A stretch of 12,014 nt of DNA from an uncultured Collinsella sp. (GTDB lineage Bacteria; Actinomycetota; Coriobacteriia; Coriobacteriales; Coriobacteriaceae). Location: the NCBI GenBank assembly GCA_900545875.1, contig URAQ01000026.1:1-12014 (forward strand), given 5' to 3'. Below, piece by piece: positions 5,967 to 12,014 of this stretch; the first letter of the stretch is position 1, and every line of letters starts with the position of its first letter. A program made the position numbers and the translations under genes. The notes beneath the pieces were generated by a model. The model did not search any database and had not been told where the DNA came from. It saw only the letters and a list, made by a program, of their open reading frames with translations.

Positions 5967-7361
5967 CTAATTCAAGTTGAGATGGAGCAAAAGAGCTTCG
6001 CGATCGTTGGGAATGTTGTCTTCGATCACGGCGTCGAGGGCGGAGTTGAGAAGCTGCCCCAGTTCCGGCCCGGGCTTGACTCCAGCACGGATCAGGTCGC
6101 CGCCGTTGATGGCGAGCATCTTGAGCGTATAGGGCTCCCCCGCCCTCAGCAGCTCGTGCGCCATCGCGCGCATCTCCTCAATCGTCTCAACGTAATAGAA
6201 GCACGACGGGGCCTTGCCAAGTGTGTCGGCACGCTTAAGGTCCATGAGCTCGTCAATCAGGCGGGCCGTGTCGACGCCCTCACCCGAAAGCGCGCGCATC
6301 ATATTGAGCAGACAGGAGCGCTCGGGGCGCAGCGGCTTGTCATGGTATTTGATGAGCAGGCACACGTCGCGCACCAAGTCGTGCGAGAGCGCCAGGCGAT
6401 CCATAATGACGCGCGCCTTCTTGGCGCCGAGCTCGGGATGACCGTAGAAGTGTCCGCTACCGGCATGGTCGACCGTGAAACATTCGGGCTTGGACACATC
6501 GTGCAAAAACGCCGCCCACATAAGGCTCGACGAGGGCGCGACGCCGTCACACAGCGCGAGCTCCCCCGCCACCGTCAGCACACGGGCGATATGCACGTAG
6601 ACGTTAAACGCATGATAGACACTGCGCTGATCAAACCCGCGACCCGCAGTCAACTCGGGCACGGCGGCGCAGATGAGCTCGGGATAGCGGAGCATCGCGT
6701 CTCCCCCATGACCGGTCGAAAGAATGCCCTCGAGCTCAATACCCACACGCTCACGCGCCACGGCATCGAGCAGCGGCGCGCACTCGGCAAGCGCACGCTT
6801 GGTCTCGGGCTCAATCATAAAGTCCAGACGGCAGGCGAAGCGCACCGCACGCAGCATGCGCAGGGCGTCCTCGTTAAAGCGACGCTTGGGATCGCCGACA
6901 GCGCGAATCAGCTTGCGCTCCAAGTCACCCTGGCCGTCGTAGCGGTCGACAAGCCCGCGCTCGGGATGCCAGGCCATGGCGTTGACGGTAAAGTCGCGGC
7001 GCGCCAGATCGTCCTCGAGCGAGGCGGCGCGCTCGACGCTCTGAGGATGGCGCCCATCGGTATAGAAGCCATCCAGACGGTACGTGGTGACCTCGATACG
7101 CTCGCCATCGGAAATAGCCGTGATTCCGCCAAATTTAATGCCCGACTCCACAACCACGATGCCGGCGGCCTCAAGCGCCGCCTTGGACTCCTGCCACAGG
7201 CCGCTACAGCACATATCAACATCGTGGCTGGGGCACCCCATCAGGGCGTCGCGCACCCAACCGCCCACGTACCAAGCCTCAAGACCAGCCGCCTCAAGCG
7301 CGCGCAGGACGCGTAGGGACGCATCGGACGGTTGCGTACCGTTGAGCGAAACATTGCACAT
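5967..7361 (-). CDS. cca: CCA-adding tRNA nucleotidyltransferase
   Basis: A 464-residue enzyme that adds or repairs the 3' CCA of tRNAs from CTP and ATP in the cytoplasm. Nucleotidyltransferase head: YVGGWVRDALMG (31-42), then the metal-binding pair D47/D49 in HDVDM; RRDFTVNAMAW (121-131) and NEDALRMLRAVRFA (163-176) are the conserved nucleotide- and tRNA-binding parts of the family. An HD domain follows (H287/D288 in FLHDVSKPE, with further His in the HFYGHPELG stretch), as found in many CCA-adding enzymes with phosphohydrolase-like domains. The ATG at 7361 is preferred to the in-frame GTG at 7379, because AGGAGG lies 8 nt upstream of the ATG and overlaps the GTG reading. It stands alone. 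The neighbouring tRNA-Glu already encodes CCA, so the enzyme's role there would be repair. Confidence 0.95.
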   Translation of the reverse strand: MCNVSLNGTQPSDASLRVLRALEAAGLEAWYVGGWVRDALMGCPSHDVDMCCSGLWQESKAALEAAGIVVVESGIKFGGITAISDGERIEVTTYRLDGFYTDGRHPQSVERAASLEDDLARRDFTVNAMAWHPERGLVDRYDGQGDLERKLIRAVGDPKRRFNEDALRMLRAVRFACRLDFMIEPETKRALAECAPLLDAVARERVGIELEGILSTGHGGDAMLRYPELICAAVPELTAGRGFDQRSVYHAFNVYVHIARVLTVAGELALCDGVAPSSSLMWAAFLHDVSKPECFTVDHAGSGHFYGHPELGAKKARVIMDRLALSHDLVRDVCLLIKYHDKPLRPERSCLLNMMRALSGEGVDTARLIDELMDLKRADTLGKAPSCFYYVETIEEMRAMAHELLRAGEPYTLKMLAINGGDLIRAGVKPGPELGQLLNSALDAVIEDNIPNDREALLLHLNLN

Positions 7362-7498
7362 GCCTATGGCCTCCTGCACTTGTGAGCGTTAATCGATGGT
7401 TCTCAAGAAGTCTAACAAGAAACGAGAAAGCGCGCACACGCAATCGCGTCGTTGATTAGATAAAACGAGACAGCAGACACCACATATGTTCAGCGCGC

Positions 7499-7534
7499 AA
7501 AAAACACCCGCCTTGGTAATCCAAAGCGGGTGTT
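7499..7534 (-). terminator. Terminator of the first PfkB-type kinase gene
   Basis: Minus strand: 14-bp arms (7534-7521 with 7516-7503; one mismatch) around a 4-nt loop, with a T-run across 7504-7499. It starts 22 nt after the stop codon and closes the PTS cluster. Confidence 0.9.
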
Positions 7535-7556
7535 CGGCAACGATGTATCGATGCGG

Positions 7557-8489
7557 CTAGCAGACCTGGCGAACCTCGATGTGCTTCTTATATTCGTCCA
7601 CCTTGGCAAAATCGCCCAAACCGGGGCACTCGACCACGTTGGCGCCGGTGGCCATCGACAGGCGCAGGGCATCCTCGACGCGCTCGGGGGCGTCATGCCA
7701 CACGGACAGGAAGGCAGCGAGCGAGGAATCGCCGGCACACACCGTCGACAGCAGCTTGACGTCGAAGGTGCGGTTAGCAAACCAGATGTGCTTGCCGTTG
7801 GAGAAGTACGCACCGGCGCCGCCGAGGGTCAGCAGCACGTTCTTGGCGCCCTTGGCATGAAGCTCAACCATAGCGCCCTTGACGGACTCATCGTCGCCAC
7901 CGCTCACCTTAATGCCAAAGATATCGAGCAACTCGTCGTCATTGGGCTTGATCAGCAGCGGCTCCATGGCAATGAGATCTGCCAGCTGATGGCTCGAAAT
8001 GTCGAGAACGAACTCGGCACCCTTGGCCTTGACGCGGCGCAGAACCTCGGCCAGGAAGCCCTCGGAAGTGTTGGGAGGCAGCGAGCCACTGATTACCAGG
8101 CAGGTCATGTCATCGAGCGAATCGATGAGCTCAAACATCTCCTGCTCATTGGCTTCGTTGATGGCGGCACCGGCGTTGACCATGTTGTACTCGGTGTCGG
8201 GGCCGGCATTGAGGAACACGTTGACGCGCGTGATGCCGTCGGTCCACACGGGCTTGACGGGCACGCCCAGGGCCTCGGCGCCCTTAACGATAAACTCGCC
8301 CGAGAAGCCAGCGAAGAAGCCCAGGATCGTGGTGTCGACACCGTAGTGGTCAAGCGTAAACGAGACGTTGAGACCCTTGCCGTTGGGCGTATAGACCGCG
8401 TTGCGCGTGCGGGTGACGGTGTTGGCGGAAAGACCGTCGCAGGCAATGTTGTAGTCAATGGCGGGATTTGCAGTGAGCGTGTAAATCAT
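7557..8489 (-). CDS. PfkB-type sugar phosphate kinase, probable 1-phosphofructokinase (copy 1)
   Basis: A 310-residue ribokinase/PfkB-family enzyme. It opens MIYTLTANPAIDY, has the substrate-loop NGKGLNVS (36-43), VISGSLPP (132-139), LLIKPNDDE (178-186) and the ATP/anion-hole motif CAGDSS (251-256) with D254 as catalytic base. This pattern fits 1-phosphofructokinase and tagatose-6-phosphate kinase; next to ptsHI, phosphorylation of fructose 1-phosphate to fructose 1,6-bisphosphate is the likeliest reaction. The usual GAGD is CAGD here. The ATG at 8489 has AAAGGA 7 nt upstream. It is separated from copy 2 by a strong terminator and has its own -10 box, so it may be expressed apart from the ptsHI transcript. 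By eye roughly half of its residues match copy 2. The gene name fruK would fit but substrate specificity is unproven. Confidence 0.88.
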   Translation of the reverse strand: MIYTLTANPAIDYNIACDGLSANTVTRTRNAVYTPNGKGLNVSFTLDHYGVDTTILGFFAGFSGEFIVKGAEALGVPVKPVWTDGITRVNVFLNAGPDTEYNMVNAGAAINEANEQEMFELIDSLDDMTCLVISGSLPPNTSEGFLAEVLRRVKAKGAEFVLDISSHQLADLIAMEPLLIKPNDDELLDIFGIKVSGGDDESVKGAMVELHAKGAKNVLLTLGGAGAYFSNGKHIWFANRTFDVKLLSTVCAGDSSLAAFLSVWHDAPERVEDALRLSMATGANVVECPGLGDFAKVDEYKKHIEVRQVC

Positions 8490-8523
8490 GAATGTTCCTT
8501 TCACGAAGCAACGAGTTAATGAA

Positions 8524-8529
8524 AGTATA
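8524..8529 (-). promoter_or_regulatory. -10 box candidate for kinase copy 1
   Basis: Minus strand TATACT (8529-8524), 35 bp upstream of the start codon, in the only AT-rich part of this gap. No good -35 box is seen, suggesting dependence on an activator or a weak promoter. Confidence 0.45.
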
Positions 8530-8618
8530 TTCCACGCATCGGTAAAAGGCTAGGACAACTCGGTGAACGGTGTGGAAGCGATGAAGTACGGCAGGACATC
8601 TCTCCCCTATGACGGAAC

Positions 8619-8650
8619 AAAAAAGGCGCCCCGGCCGAAACCGGGGCGCC
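8619..8650 (-). terminator. Strong terminator after kinase copy 2
   Basis: Minus strand: a perfect 10-bp stem GGCGCCCCGG/CCGGGGCGCC with a 6-nt loop (8650-8625), followed by six T (8624-8619). It lies 28 nt after the copy 2 stop codon. Confidence 0.92.
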
Positions 8651-8678
8651 GCATGGGCACGAATATGTCGCGTTTCGA

Positions 8679-9611
8679 TTACTGACGATCGAGCTTGCGG
8701 ACAGCAACGCGCTTGCTGTACTCGTCGACGTGACCAAAGTCGCCAATGCCGACGGACTCGGCAACGTTGGCGCCGGTGGCCATAGCGAGCTTCATGGCCT
8801 CCTCGACGTTGTCGCGGTTCTTGTACCACTTGTGCAGGAACGCAGCGAGAGTGCAGTCACCGGCGCAGACGGAAGAGACCAGCTTGATGTTGAACTCACG
8901 CTTGGCGTACCAGATGTCCTCGCCGTTGGAGAAGTAAGCGTCGCCGCGGCTACCACGGGTGAGCAGCACGTTCTGCACGCCGGCGTCGTGAGCCATCTTC
9001 ATGGCAACGCGGACCTCGTCGTCGGTGTCGACCGGCACGCCGAAAATAGCCTTCATCTCGTGATGGTTCGGCTTAATGAGCAGCGGCTTCTTGTGGGCGA
9101 GCTCCTTGAGCTTGTCGGAGGACAGGTCCAGGACGACGTCGGCGCCACGAGCCTGAGCGTGCTCCATAACCTGAGCCAGGAAGTCGGGCGTAGCTTTGGG
9201 AGGCACGGAGCCGGAGACGATCAGGCACTCAAGATCGCCCGCGGTGTCCAGGATGTTGTAGAGCTCCTCCTGGTGCTGCGGCGTAATAGGAGCGCCAGGG
9301 TTCAGGATGCCGTACTCGTGCTGGCCATCGTTAACGTAGGTGTTGATGCGCGTGATACCGTCGGTCCAGACCGGGCGGCACAGGCAACCCAGGTTCATGA
9401 CCTCCTCGACGATAAACTTGCCCGTGAAGCCAGCGAAGAAGCCGAGCGCAACGGTGTCGACGCCCATCTTCTTAAAGGCGAAGGACACGTCGAGGCCCTT
9501 GCCGTTAGCCGTGTAGCTGGCCGAACCGGTGCGGACGTTCTCGTCGGGCTCGAGCGGAGAGCTCGAAACCGTCATGTCGACAGCCGGGTTAGCGGTTAGC
9601 GTGTAGAACAT
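8679..9611 (-). CDS. PfkB-type sugar phosphate kinase, probable 1-phosphofructokinase (copy 2)
   Basis: A 310-residue kinase of the same family as its neighbour: MFYTLTANPAVDM at the start, NGKGLDVS (36-43), IVSGSVPP (131-138), LLIKPNHHE (177-185) and CAGDCT (249-254) with D252 as catalytic base. As in copy 1, the first Gly of GAGD is replaced by Cys. The ATG at 9611 has AGGGGG about 9 nt upstream. It follows ptsI with a 74-bp gap and no clear terminator, so it is probably cotranscribed with ptsI. Differences from copy 1 cluster in the lid region (residues 13-35 and 93-117), which in this family contacts the sugar; the two copies may prefer different substrates or reflect divergence after duplication. 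A tagatose-6-phosphate kinase role is an alternative. Confidence 0.88.
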   Translation of the reverse strand: MFYTLTANPAVDMTVSSSPLEPDENVRTGSASYTANGKGLDVSFAFKKMGVDTVALGFFAGFTGKFIVEEVMNLGCLCRPVWTDGITRINTYVNDGQHEYGILNPGAPITPQHQEELYNILDTAGDLECLIVSGSVPPKATPDFLAQVMEHAQARGADVVLDLSSDKLKELAHKKPLLIKPNHHEMKAIFGVPVDTDDEVRVAMKMAHDAGVQNVLLTRGSRGDAYFSNGEDIWYAKREFNIKLVSSVCAGDCTLAAFLHKWYKNRDNVEEAMKLAMATGANVAESVGIGDFGHVDEYSKRVAVRKLDRQ

Positions 9612-9638
9612 TTACAGTACCCCCTGTATATGTGAGGG

Positions 9639-9668
9639 CCGCGTGGCCGGCCCATTCCAACCACGCGG
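9639..9668 (-). other. Hairpin between ptsI and kinase copy 2
   Basis: CCGCGTGG (9639-9646) and CCACGCGG (9661-9668) form an 8-bp stem with a 14-nt loop, 18 nt after the ptsI stop. With no T-run it is more likely an mRNA-stabilising or processing hairpin than a terminator. Confidence 0.5.
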
Positions 9669-9685
9669 TTACCTCTGATACCAAA

Positions 9686-11389
9686 TTAGCGAGCTGCGGA
9701 CTCGAGCAGCGCCTTGACCTCGGCGGCGGTGTTGCAGGCGAGCGCCTTCTCGGCGAGCTCGTCGCACTCGGCCTTGGTCCACTGGGAGATGGTCTTGCGG
9801 GCGCGCAGGATACTCGGCGCGGACATGGAGAACTCCTCCAGGCCAAAGGAGATCAGCAGCGGCTCAAGCAGCGGATCAGCGGCAGCCTCGCCGCACATGC
9901 CAACCATGATGCCGGCCTTCACGCCGTTCTCGATGATGTTCTTGATCGAGCGGAGGACGGAAGGATAGTAGACCTGGTACAGGTTGGAGATGTGGTCGTT
10001 GCCACGGTCGGCGCACATGGTGTAGCCGATCAGGTCGTTGGTGCCGATGGAGAAGAAGTCGGCGACCTCGGCCAGACGGTCTGCGAGCAGCGAAGCGGCG
10101 GGCGTCTCGACCATGATGCCGACCTCGATGTTCTCGTTGAACTTGCGACCCTCTTCGGTCAGCTCGGCCTTGCACTGCTCGACGAGCTCCTTGACAGCCA
10201 AGACCTCCTCGACGCAGGTGACGAGCGGGATCATGATCTTGACGTCACCGAAGGCGCTGGCGCGCAGCAGAGCGCGGAGCTGGACCTTGTACTGGTCGGG
10301 ATTGGCCAGGCAGTAACGCACGGCGCGGAAGCCCATGAAGGGGTTGTCTTCCTTGACCATGTGCAGATACGGAATCTCCTTGTCGCCACCCACATCGAGC
10401 GTGCGGATGATGACCGGAGCACCCTTGAGCGCGCTGGCGACCTTACGGTAGGCGTTGAACTGCTCCTCCTCGGAAGGAAGCTCAGCAGAGTCCATGAACA
10501 GGAACTCGGAGCGGAACAGACCGATAGCCTCGGCGTCGTGATCGAGCGCGTTGGGCACGTCATCGGGGTTACCGATGTTGCAGGCGATGATCTTCTTGAT
10601 GCCATCGGCAGTCACGGACGGCTTGCCACGGAAGGCCTCGAGGGCTGCCTTCTCGGCAGCGAAGGCCTCGGCCTTGGCGGTGTAGGCAGCGAGCGTCTCC
10701 TCGTCGGGATCGGCCTCAACGATACCCTTGCCACCGTCGACGACAACGGTCATACCGTTGCGCAGCGCGGTGCAGCTATTGGAAACCGAAAGGACAGCCG
10801 GGATCTCGAGGGCGCGCGCAATAATCGCGGAGTGCGACGTGCGGCCACCGGTCTCGGTGACGATACCGGCAACGTGGGCCTTATCGATCGTGGCGGTCAT
10901 GGACGGCGTGAGGTCGTGCACGACAACGACGGTGTTCTCAGGCAGGACGGAGAGGTCGACGACCTCCTTGCCCAGCAGCTCGGCCAGAATACCGGTGCGG
11001 ATGTCGGCGATGTCGGCCGCGCGCAGACGGAACATCTCGTCGTCCATGGACAGGAACATGTTCTCGAACATGGTCGAGGTGTCCATGAGCGCCTGCTCGG
11101 CGCAGGTACCGCCGTCAATGGCGGCGTTGATGGCGTCAGTCATGCCCGGGTCCTGAGCCAGGACAATGTGTCCGCTCATGATCTCGGCCTCGGCCTCGCC
11201 CACCGTCTCCTTCATATGGTCGGCCTGAGCCTGGGTCTTCTCGCAGAAAACCGAAAGAGCGGACTGATAGCGCTCCTTCTCTGCTGCCGAATCAGCAACC
11301 TCGTGCGGCTCAAACGTCAAGTCGGGATCGACGGCAACCATGACGGTGCCGATACCGATGCCCTCGGAAGCGTTGACTCCCTGATACAT
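9686..11389 (-). CDS. ptsI: PTS enzyme I (PEP-protein phosphotransferase)
   Basis: A 567-residue cytoplasmic enzyme that takes phosphate from PEP and passes it to HPr, the first step of sugar uptake by the phosphotransferase system. N-terminal HPr-binding helices are followed by the swivelling His domain with the active-site histidine H186 in GGRTSHSAIIAR. The C-terminal PEP-binding barrel carries IMVETPAASLLADR, FFSIGTNDLIGYTMCADR and the active-site Cys in VGMCGEAAADP. Length is normal for the family. The ATG at 11389 is chosen since GAGAGAGG ends 7 nt upstream; the in-frame ATG at 11395 lies almost on the ribosome site. It is downstream of ptsH, separated by 133 bp with a terminator-like hairpin, and upstream of kinase copy 2. 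Confidence 0.96.
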   Translation of the reverse strand: MYQGVNASEGIGIGTVMVAVDPDLTFEPHEVADSAAEKERYQSALSVFCEKTQAQADHMKETVGEAEAEIMSGHIVLAQDPGMTDAINAAIDGGTCAEQALMDTSTMFENMFLSMDDEMFRLRAADIADIRTGILAELLGKEVVDLSVLPENTVVVVHDLTPSMTATIDKAHVAGIVTETGGRTSHSAIIARALEIPAVLSVSNSCTALRNGMTVVVDGGKGIVEADPDEETLAAYTAKAEAFAAEKAALEAFRGKPSVTADGIKKIIACNIGNPDDVPNALDHDAEAIGLFRSEFLFMDSAELPSEEEQFNAYRKVASALKGAPVIIRTLDVGGDKEIPYLHMVKEDNPFMGFRAVRYCLANPDQYKVQLRALLRASAFGDVKIMIPLVTCVEEVLAVKELVEQCKAELTEEGRKFNENIEVGIMVETPAASLLADRLAEVADFFSIGTNDLIGYTMCADRGNDHISNLYQVYYPSVLRSIKNIIENGVKAGIMVGMCGEAAADPLLEPLLISFGLEEFSMSAPSILRARKTISQWTKAECDELAEKALACNTAAEVKALLESAAR

Positions 11390-11441
11390 TCCCATTCCTC
11401 TCTCCGTGTCATGTGATAAAGCGTTTTGCCATATCCATGAC

Positions 11442-11477
11442 AAAAGAGCGCAGTTACCTTACAACAGGTCACTGCGC
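11442..11477 (-). terminator. Leaky terminator or attenuator between ptsH and ptsI
   Basis: Minus strand: GCGCAGT/ACTGCGC (7 bp), one mismatch, ACCT/AGGT (4 bp) around a 6-nt loop (11477-11448), then TCTTTT. It lies 46 nt after the ptsH stop codon. Partial termination here would give more HPr than enzyme I, as is common for this pair. A TTGTCA just downstream (minus strand, near 11443-11438) could be the -35 box of a second promoter for ptsI, but its -10 partner is poor. Confidence 0.65.
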
Positions 11478-11522
11478 CCCCAAATATGAACTTAGTTGTT
11501 CAACATGCGACCCGTTTGAGTT

Positions 11523-11786
11523 CTACTCGCCAAGACCGCTCTTGATGAGCTCGATGGCAGCAGCCAGAGCCTCGGCCTCGTCAGCGCCGTCGCACTTTAC
11601 CTCGACCTCGGTGCCGCAGGGGATACCAGCAGCCATGAGGGCCATCGGGGACTTGCCGTTGACCTCCTTCTCGGGGGTGACGACCGTCACGTCACAGGCG
11701 TACTTGCCCATGGTGGAGGCGAACAGACCAGCCGGACGCATGTGCAGACCCTGAGGATTAACGAGGGTAGCCTTCTCAGAAACCAT
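11523..11786 (-). CDS. ptsH: PTS phosphocarrier protein HPr
   Basis: An 87-residue HPr that relays phosphate from enzyme I to sugar-specific EIIA proteins in the cytoplasm. H15 in PQGLHMRPAG is the phospho-accepting histidine; S46 in NGKSPMALMAAG corresponds to the regulatory serine that HPr kinase modifies in Gram-positive bacteria. Two small departures from common HPrs: Met instead of Ala after the histidine, and an Ala/Met-rich helix after S46. The ATG at 11786 has AAGGAG 6 nt upstream. First gene of the cluster. Confidence 0.95.
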   Translation of the reverse strand: MVSEKATLVNPQGLHMRPAGLFASTMGKYACDVTVVTPEKEVNGKSPMALMAAGIPCGTEVEVKCDGADEAEALAAAIELIKSGLGE

Positions 11787-11789
11787 AAT

Positions 11790-11836
11790 TGACTCCTTTT
11801 TGTGTTTAACCCCTGTCATGCATGTGGCAGGAGTCA
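11790..11836 (-). promoter_or_regulatory. ptsH leader hairpin covering the ribosome site
   Basis: On the minus strand TGACTCCT (11836-11829) is a perfect 8-nt complement of AGGAGTCA (11797-11790), which contains the ptsH Shine-Dalgarno sequence. The CCT of the first arm can instead pair in a smaller inner stem (CCTG/CAGG), so two exclusive folds exist. This could control ptsH translation. It is a prediction from base pairing only. Confidence 0.45.
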
Positions 11837-11850
11837 GATTCACGACGTTG

Positions 11851-11860
11851 TTTATATTAA
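11851..11860 (-). promoter_or_regulatory. -10 region candidate for ptsH
   Basis: Minus strand TTAATATAAA (11860-11851) offers overlapping -10 boxes about 65 bp ahead of the start codon, in an AT-rich patch. No matching -35 box is seen. Confidence 0.4.
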
Positions 11861-11988
11861 CTCACATCAAACTGTTTTTCATTATGTTTCAGACGAATTA
11901 TTGGACAGATGTGTTTGTCGTCCGCTTGTTCGCCCACAGGGGCCCGTGCGCGGCCTGTGAGATTTCCTGCTCTACAGTCCTGCTCGCA

Positions 11989-12013
11989 CGAAGAGCACAT
12001 TAAGTGCTCTTCG
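11989..12013. terminator. Perfect 10-bp hairpin at right edge, probable terminator
   Basis: CGAAGAGCAC (11989-11998) and GTGCTCTTCG (12004-12013) pair perfectly around a 5-nt loop. The window ends one base later, so a T-run cannot be checked; none is present on the minus-strand side. It probably ends a plus- or minus-strand gene outside the window. The 11861-11988 stretch before it holds no gene that I can support. Confidence 0.5.
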
Positions 12014-12014
12014 G

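Noticed and set aside
9632..11416. Long open frame on the plus strand opposite ptsI
   Set aside because: It is the antisense shadow of a GC-rich gene. The minus strand has every enzyme I motif; the plus-strand product is low-complexity Gly/Asp/Leu/Val-rich with no recognisable domain. The same applies to long plus-strand frames opposite cca (5982-7316), the membrane protein gene (4320-5135) and both kinases (7530-8519, 8730-9599).

Overview
The window looks like chromosomal DNA from a GC-rich, gut-type actinobacterium of the Coriobacteriia, probably Collinsella or a close relative. That placement is an inference from base composition, from the kinds of proteins present (FecE-type ATPases with a long extra tail, lantibiotic-type ABC ATPases, a ptsH-ptsI-PfkB kinase cluster) and from strong Shine-Dalgarno sites. 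No 16S rRNA or other decisive marker is present.

Positions 1 to about 3580 are an accessory, recombined region. It holds, in order: the 5' end of an IS30-type transposase gene with a 38-bp perfect palindrome upstream of it; an intact yjdF-type gene behind a leader that looks like a translational riboswitch; a minus-strand gene resembling ToxN/AbiQ-type RNase toxins of type III toxin-antitoxin systems, preceded by its own promoter and a strongly folded leader RNA; a fragment of a type I restriction specificity gene (hsdS) joined to the first 33 codons of a TetR-type regulator; an ABC ATPase gene that appears to be a fusion of two unrelated ABC subfamilies at the Walker B motif; and a scrap of an IS3-type transposase. 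Several broken genes and IS pieces side by side indicate repeated insertion, deletion and homologous recombination.

From about 3577 to 7380 the region is ordinary chromosome, all on the minus strand: a complete TetR regulator, a multi-pass membrane protein of the LPG-synthase transmembrane/flippase family, a tRNA-Glu(CUC) gene with clear promoter and terminator, and a CCA-adding tRNA nucleotidyltransferase.

From 7499 to the right end lies a sugar phosphotransferase cluster, transcribed leftward in the order ptsH (HPr), ptsI (enzyme I), PfkB-type kinase 2, PfkB-type kinase 1. HPr and enzyme I carry phosphate from PEP towards sugar-specific EII components, which are not in the window. The two kinases most resemble 1-phosphofructokinases and would phosphorylate the sugar phosphate delivered by such transport. 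Hairpins between the genes (a terminator-like one after ptsH, a plain hairpin after ptsI, strong terminators after each kinase) suggest graded expression, and the kinase nearest the left end has its own promoter-like element. The ptsH leader contains a perfect complement of its own Shine-Dalgarno site.
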